A DNA stretch of 11,037 nt from Actinomycetota bacterium. Its GTDB lineage: Bacteria; Actinomycetota; Actinomycetes; S36-B12; UBA5976. The stretch covers positions 1 to 11,037 of the forward strand of contig CANLIF010000038.1 in the NCBI GenBank assembly GCA_947491175.1, in the 5' to 3' direction. Below, piece by piece: positions 6,963-11,037 of the stretch (the stretch's first letter is position 1; every line of letters begins with the position of its first letter). Both the position numbers and the translations under genes were made by a program. The notes below the pieces were generated by a model. The model was not told the DNA's origin. It did not search any database and saw nothing but the letters and a program-made list of their open reading frames with translations.

Positions 6963-8393
6963 TTAACGTCCGGTCAAGCTCATTATGTGCTTGACGCGGG
7001 TGTAGCCCTCAATTGCTTCAGTGGACAAGTCATTGCCGTGGCCGGAGTGCTTAAAGCCACCATTTGGCATTTCAGCAGCCTGAACTAAGTGGCAGTTAAC
7101 CCATACTTGACCAAAGTCCAGGTCCTGTGAAGTGCGGATGACTCGACCGTGATTTTCGGACCAGATTGACGCTGCCAAACCAAAGTCCACATCGTTAGCC
7201 ATTTCGATGGCTTGGTCTTCATCTTTGAAAGTCTGAATCGTTTGCACGGATGCAAATACTTCAGTCTGAATCATTTCATCATCTTGCTTTAAGCCAGCGA
7301 TCAAAGTTGGTTCAAAGTAGTATCCACCATTTAGGCGTTGTGCTTTGCCGCCAGTCAAAATCTCAGCGTGACCTGGCAGACGATCGATGAAGCCCTGCAC
7401 GCGATCAAGTTGGTTTTGGCTATTAAGCGCGCCATAGAAATGATCATCATTTTCAGGTGACCCAAATTTGAACTCAGCAACTTTCTTTGCAAGTGCTGCA
7501 GTGAATTCTTTTGCAATTCCTTCTTGCACGATTACACGTGTTCCAGCAGCGCAATCTTGACCCGCGTTGTAGAGGTTAGATTCGGCAACACCTTGAACTG
7601 TCTTTTCAAAGTCACAGTCGTCATAAACAATTACTGGGGCTTTTCCACCAAGCTCTAGGTGAACTCGCTTTAAGTCTGGCGCGGCACTTGCTGCAATTTC
7701 CATACCAGCGCGGACTGAGCCAGTGATCGAAACAAGATCGGGACGCTTATGCGCAACCATGGCACGACCCGTATCGCGATCACCATAAATAATGTTTGCA
7801 ACACCCGCTGGCAAATGCTCGGCAAAGATTTCAGCCATGATGCTGGCGGTGTGTGGAGTGGTGTCCGATGGCTTAAGCACAACGGTGTTACCCATTGCAA
7901 TGGCTGGAGCGAATTTCCATATGGCCATAAGTAATGGGTAGTTCCACGGAGCTACCTGAGCGCAAACACCGACTGGTTCGCGGCGAACTGATGAGTCATA
8001 ACCAGTTAAGTATTCTCCGGTTGACCAACCTGGCAAGTTGCGGGCAAGTGTGGCATGGAAACGCGTATGATCTACGCACTGCGGGAATTCTGCATCGCGC
8101 ATCCACCAAAGTGGCTTTCCAGTGTTTTGAATTTCAGCCGCCACAATTTCATCTGCGCGAGCTTCCATTGCATCTGCAATCCGGAATAACGCAAGCGAGC
8201 GATCTGCTGGAGCCGTGCGCTTCCAGCCTAGAAATGCGTCGCTTGCCGCCTTAAAGGCAGCATCTACGTCATTGCTGCGAGAAAGCGGCGCAGTGCCGTA
8301 AACCTGACCGATCGCAGGATTCTCAAACGACATTGTTTCGTTGCTTGAACTATCTACGAACTTGCCATTGATGAAATTCTTTAGCGTTGTCAT
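6963..8393 (-). CDS. NAD-dependent aldehyde dehydrogenase, gamma-aminobutyraldehyde dehydrogenase-like
   Basis: Oxidises an aldehyde to the acid; 476 residues, the normal length. Catalytic features are intact: APWNYPLL (148-155, N151), LKPSDTTP (173-180), SITGSVRAG (222-230), general base in VHLELGGKAP (E247), nucleophile in NAGQDCAAG (C281). Residues 378-383 read EVFASV where the family normally has E-V/I-F-G-P-V; E378 and F380, which contact the cofactor, remain. The C-terminal run EMPNGGFKHSGHGNDLS (441-457) and EGYTRVKHIM (462-471) resembles PatD/YdcW-type gamma-aminobutyraldehyde dehydrogenases and KauB, which convert 4-amino- or 4-guanidino-butyraldehyde in putrescine and arginine breakdown. 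Betaine aldehyde is a less likely substrate. ATG 8393 has AAAGGA at 8399-8404 (5-base spacing), 18 bases after the ureohydrolase stop, so the two form an operon. Cytoplasmic. Enzyme class sure; substrate moderately so. Confidence 0.92.
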   Translation of the reverse strand: MTTLKNFINGKFVDSSSNETMSFENPAIGQVYGTAPLSRSNDVDAAFKAASDAFLGWKRTAPADRSLALFRIADAMEARADEIVAAEIQNTGKPLWWMRDAEFPQCVDHTRFHATLARNLPGWSTGEYLTGYDSSVRREPVGVCAQVAPWNYPLLMAIWKFAPAIAMGNTVVLKPSDTTPHTASIMAEIFAEHLPAGVANIIYGDRDTGRAMVAHKRPDLVSITGSVRAGMEIAASAAPDLKRVHLELGGKAPVIVYDDCDFEKTVQGVAESNLYNAGQDCAAGTRVIVQEGIAKEFTAALAKKVAEFKFGSPENDDHFYGALNSQNQLDRVQGFIDRLPGHAEILTGGKAQRLNGGYYFEPTLIAGLKQDDEMIQTEVFASVQTIQTFKDEDQAIEMANDVDFGLAASIWSENHGRVIRTSQDLDFGQVWVNCHLVQAAEMPNGGFKHSGHGNDLSTEAIEGYTRVKHIMSLTGR

Positions 8394-8411
8394 TTCATTC
8401 CTTTACTTAAA

Positions 8412-9314
8412 TTAGCGACTGGCAACGCCAGCAGCAGCTTCCAAAACACATAATGCGCCAAGACGAATCGTTCGTTCATCCGCTGAATCAATCGTGGCGT
8501 CAATTTCAGTAATGTCCATGCTAGTCACACTGGCGTGGGATGTGGCAAGGAATGTCAGTTCTCGGACATCATCGGCAGAAAGCCCACCTGGGGTTGCTGC
8601 TGGACAGGCTGGGGTCACAGCCCGGTCGCACACATCCACATCCAAGTCGTAATGGATTGGTCCCCTACTGGCCCCAGCAATCTCAATGGCTTGGGCCATG
8701 ATGTCTTCCAGGGATCGGTTGCGCATTTCCGCTCGAGTAATGACGGTTATTCCATATTCTTTTACGCGCTTGGCATACTCTGGCGAATTGGCATAATCGC
8801 TGATTCCAATTTGAACTATGTGGGTTCCTTGCAATCCGGCAGCAATCAGTCGGCGGACAGGCGAACCATTGCTAATTCCTTCGCGAATGTCGTGATGCGC
8901 ATCAATAGTGATCAGACCGGCTTTACCGATTTCATCTGCCCACAAACCTTTGCCAACTGAATAGGTAATTGCATTGTCACCACCAAGGGCAATTAGCAAG
9001 TCTTGTTTGCCACGCAGTTCATTCATGCGGGCAAAAACTCGAGTTTCGCCCTCTTCCCAATCTGGATCAGAAATGTTTCCAGCATCACGAACTGACACCG
9101 ATGCGATATCTAAATCATGTGCCCAGGAATATGTTGAATACTTAAACAGTGCTTGACGAATTGCATCTGGAGTTTTGTCAGCGCCAGTTGGCGTAAGTGA
9201 TGTTAGATGTGCGCCAATTCCAATTACGGTGATGTCAGTCTTTTCGGCATTAGAACCAGCTTCGAGCCAGTGTCCAGCTCGGGGCCAGAATTCGTCCACA
9301 GGAAGGTTTGTCAT
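8412..9314 (-). CDS. Ureohydrolase-family enzyme, probable formimidoylglutamase (HutG-like)
   Basis: A 300-residue arginase/agmatinase/formimidoylglutamase fold, binuclear manganese hydrolases of guanidino or formimidoyl groups. Visible metal-site motifs: ALGGDNAITY (109-118), IDAHHDIRE (137-145; D138, H140, D142), DLDVDVCD (223-230; D225, D227) with PACPAATPGG (235-244), and MDITEID (266-272; E270). N114 stands where the family normally has the first metal-binding histidine of GGDH (codon AAT at 8973-8975). Substrate is inferred from context: hutU is divergent next door, so hydrolysis of formimidoylglutamate to glutamate and formamide fits best. The following aldehyde dehydrogenase would instead suit guanidinobutyrase or agmatinase. 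ATG 9314 has AAAGGG at 9320-9325 (5-base spacing). First gene of the operon leading to the aldehyde dehydrogenase. Family sure, substrate about 60 %. Confidence 0.85.
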   Translation of the reverse strand: MTNLPVDEFWPRAGHWLEAGSNAEKTDITVIGIGAHLTSLTPTGADKTPDAIRQALFKYSTYSWAHDLDIASVSVRDAGNISDPDWEEGETRVFARMNELRGKQDLLIALGGDNAITYSVGKGLWADEIGKAGLITIDAHHDIREGISNGSPVRRLIAAGLQGTHIVQIGISDYANSPEYAKRVKEYGITVITRAEMRNRSLEDIMAQAIEIAGASRGPIHYDLDVDVCDRAVTPACPAATPGGLSADDVRELTFLATSHASVTSMDITEIDATIDSADERTIRLGALCVLEAAAGVASR

Positions 9315-9417
9315 AAATACCCTTTCATCTCCTCAACCCTAACCATTGGGATTCTCAAGCATCTAGCAAGTGCCCTGCAGTAACCTCAATTAGTAGAAAA
9401 AGCCAAAGGAAAAGCAC
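9315..9417. promoter_or_regulatory. Divergent control region between the ureohydrolase operon and hutU
   Basis: These 103 bases must hold the promoters of both units. Ribosome sites: AAAGGA at 9405-9410 for hutU (7-base spacing) and AAAGGG at 9320-9325 for the minus gene. On minus, TTGAGG (9384-9389) and TAGATG (9360-9365) with an 18-base spacer form a weak promoter candidate giving a leader of about 40 bases; for hutU I see no convincing -35/-10 pair. The pentamer CTCAA (TTGAG on minus) occurs at 9332, 9354 and 9385, intervals of 22 and 31 bases. No clear HutC- or ArgR-like palindrome is visible. Confidence 0.5.
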
Positions 9418-11037
9418 ATGACTTCAGGACCGCGCCCAGTTCGAGCCGCTCGTGGCACAACTTTGTCCACGAAAGGTTGGCAGCAAGAAGCCGCACTGCG
9501 AATGCTGCAAAATAACCTGGATCCAGAAGTTGCTGAATACCCAGACGAATTGGTCGTATATGGCGGCACCGGTAAAGCGGCGCGCAACTGGGAATCTTTC
9601 GATGCAATAGTTCGCACGTTAACCAACTTGGAAAATGACGAAACCATGTTGGTGCAGTCCGGTAAGCCAGTTGGCGTATTTCAAACCCATGAATGGGCTC
9701 CGCGCGTAATTCTTGCCAACTCAAACTTGGTTGGTGACTGGGCGACCTGGCCAGAGTTTCGTCGCTTGGAGCACATGGGATTGACCATGTATGGCCAGAT
9801 GACTGCAGGCTCTTGGATCTACATCGGTACTCAAGGCATCTTGCAAGGAACATACGAAACATTTGCTGCCGTTGCTGCCAAGAAATTTGGTGGCACATTG
9901 GCCGGCACGTTGACTATCACTGGTGGTTGCGGTGGCATGGGTGGCGCGCAACCGTTAGCCGTAACCATGAATGATGGCGTATGCCTCGCGATAGATATTG
10001 ACCCAACTCGATTACAGCGACGAGTTGAAACTCGTTACCTAGATGAAATTGCAGACGATCTCGATGATGCAGTTCGCCGTTGTATGGCTGCCAAAGCTGC
10101 TCGAAGGCCACTTTCGGTTGGTTTAGTTGGAAATGCTGCTGAAGTACTACCAAAACTTCTTGCTATGGATGTCGATGCCGATATCGTTACTGATCAAACA
10201 TCAGCACATGATCCGCTTTATTACATTCCAGCTGGTATGGACTTTGCCGATGCTCGGGAATACGCAGACAAAAAACCGGATGAATTCACCAAGCTCGCGC
10301 AAGAGTCAATGGCAAAGCACGTCGAAGCCATGGTTGGTTTCATGGATAAAGGTGCTGAAGTATTTGATTACGGCAACAGCATTCGCGATGAAGCACGTAA
10401 AGGCGGCTACGACCGCGCGTTTGAATTCCCAGGATTCATTCCCGCTTACATTCGCCCGCTGTTCTGTGAAGGTAAAGGCCCATTTCGTTGGGCTGCACTT
10501 TCGGGTGATCCAAAAGACATTGCGCGAACGGACCAAGCAGTCCTTGATCTTTTCCCAGACAATGATCACTTGCGTCGCTGGATCACCATGGCTCAAGAAC
10601 GTGTGGCTTTCCAAGGGTTGCCGGCTCGGATTTGCTGGTTAGGTTACGGCGAGCGCGACAAAGCTGGACTTGCTTTCAATGAATTAGTCGCCAAAGGCGA
10701 AGTTAGTGCGCCAATCGTTATTGGACGCGATCACTTGGACTGTGGATCAGTTGCTTCGCCGTATCGGGAATCTGAAGCCATGCTTGATGGATCGGATGCG
10801 ATTGCAGACTGGCCGTTGCTGAACGCCATGATCAATATTTCCTCCGGAGCTTCCTGGGTTTCAATTCATCACGGTGGTGGTGTTGGAATTGGTCGCTCAA
10901 TTCATGCTGGACAAGTATCGGTAGCTGATGGCACGCCGCTTGCAGCGCAAAAACTTGCTCGAGTTTTAACTAACGATCCAGGTATGGGCGTGATTCGTCA
11001 CGTTGATGCTGGTTATGACCGAGCTATTGAGGTTGCC
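9418..11037 (+). CDS. hutU: Urocanate hydratase, 3' end beyond the window
   Basis: Second step of histidine degradation: urocanate + water to 4-imidazolone-5-propionate, with tightly bound NAD+ as electrophile; cytoplasmic homodimer. The frame is open from ATG 9418 through the right edge, 540 codons; known urocanases have about 550-557 residues, so only the last few are missing. Diagnostic segments: VVYGGTGKAARNW (46-58), GQMTAGSWIYIGTQGILQGT (126-145), NAD-binding TGGCGGMGGAQPLA (168-181), DQTSAHDP, PARICWLGYGER (402-413, whose C406 lines up with the active-site Cys410 of Pseudomonas putida) and GRDHLDCGSVASPYRE, then WVSIHHGGGVGIG. The DCGS cysteine (C442) is where other urocanases often have serine. 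Start supported by AAAGGA 7 bases upstream and by the family N-terminus. hutH and hutI are not in the window; they may lie to the right. Confidence 0.96.
   Translation, partial: MTSGPRPVRAARGTTLSTKGWQQEAALRMLQNNLDPEVAEYPDELVVYGGTGKAARNWESFDAIVRTLTNLENDETMLVQSGKPVGVFQTHEWAPRVILANSNLVGDWATWPEFRRLEHMGLTMYGQMTAGSWIYIGTQGILQGTYETFAAVAAKKFGGTLAGTLTITGGCGGMGGAQPLAVTMNDGVCLAIDIDPTRLQRRVETRYLDEIADDLDDAVRRCMAAKAARRPLSVGLVGNAAEVLPKLLAMDVDADIVTDQTSAHDPLYYIPAGMDFADAREYADKKPDEFTKLAQESMAKHVEAMVGFMDKGAEVFDYGNSIRDEARKGGYDRAFEFPGFIPAYIRPLFCEGKGPFRWAALSGDPKDIARTDQAVLDLFPDNDHLRRWITMAQERVAFQGLPARICWLGYGERDKAGLAFNELVAKGEVSAPIVIGRDHLDCGSVASPYRESEAMLDGSDAIADWPLLNAMINISSGASWVSIHHGGGVGIGRSIHAGQVSVADGTPLAAQKLARVLTNDPGMGVIRHVDAGYDRAIEVA

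Noticed and set aside
6946..6977. Promoter for argF from TTGACC (6972-6977) and TAGGCT (6946-6951)
   Set aside because: The 20-base spacer is too long and the -10 match is poor; the -35 lies inside the aldehyde dehydrogenase coding end.
8535..8960. Plus-strand 141-codon frame opposite the ureohydrolase
   Set aside because: Antisense to the conserved metal-binding motifs; the protein resembles nothing I know.
9312..9334. Five-codon leader frame (MKGYL) after GAGGAG, ending in an ATGA overlap with the ureohydrolase start
   Set aside because: There is no spacing between GAGGAG and its ATG, so initiation there is unlikely; AAAGGG serves the real start.
9386..9951. Minus-strand open frames opposite the start of hutU
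   Set aside because: They are antisense to a clear urocanase, have cysteine/arginine/serine-rich unlikely proteins, and overlap each other.
10127..10642. Plus-strand 171-codon frame inside hutU
   Set aside because: It is an alternate frame of hutU with no recognisable family pattern.

Overview
The window looks like a chromosomal stretch from a gene-dense actinobacterium of moderate GC (slightly under 50 % by eye). The order leuS - DegV family gene - comEA on one strand is an arrangement I know from Actinobacteria. Genes are packed with gaps of 0-103 bases or overlapping ends. Together these suggest a small-genome aquatic actinobacterium, for example a freshwater lineage like Nanopelagicales. 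The lineage is inferred from general character only; there is no rRNA or other marker gene here. I see no tRNA, rRNA, CRISPR array, insertion sequence, phage gene or integration site.

Left block (1-3883, minus strand): leuS (leucyl-tRNA synthetase), then a DegV-type fatty-acid-binding protein 3 bases downstream, then the N-terminal part of ComEA, a membrane-anchored DNA-uptake protein cut by the left window edge. comEC would be expected beyond that edge. Middle (3912-4841, plus strand): a single EamA/DMT-family exporter, divergent from leuS with only 28 bases between starts. Its stop codon interlocks with that of the next gene in a shared CTAG.

Right block (4838-9314, minus strand), in order of transcription: a ureohydrolase of the arginase/agmatinase/formimidoylglutamase family, an aldehyde dehydrogenase closest to the gamma-aminobutyraldehyde type, an ornithine carbamoyltransferase of the long E. 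coli-ArgF/ArcB type, and an Old Yellow Enzyme-family ene-reductase. Divergent from it across a 103-base control region is hutU (urocanate hydratase), nearly complete at the right edge; it has no stop in the window, so an ORF finder that needs a stop would miss it.

The right block reads as an amino-acid nitrogen catabolism neighbourhood. HutU makes imidazolonepropionate from urocanate; the ureohydrolase is best explained as the HutG step (formimidoylglutamate to glutamate plus formamide), although agmatine or guanidinobutyrate hydrolysis is possible. The aldehyde dehydrogenase fits polyamine/arginine breakdown through 4-amino- or 4-guanidino-butyraldehyde, and the OTC could act in citrulline/ornithine exchange. 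hutH and hutI are not in view.

I found no clearly new multi-gene system. The points most worth a second look are the ureohydrolase in which an asparagine replaces the usual metal-binding histidine of GGDH, the non-actinobacterial type of OTC in a catabolic setting, the hairpin between the aldehyde dehydrogenase and argF, and the very tight leuS/exporter head-to-head start region.
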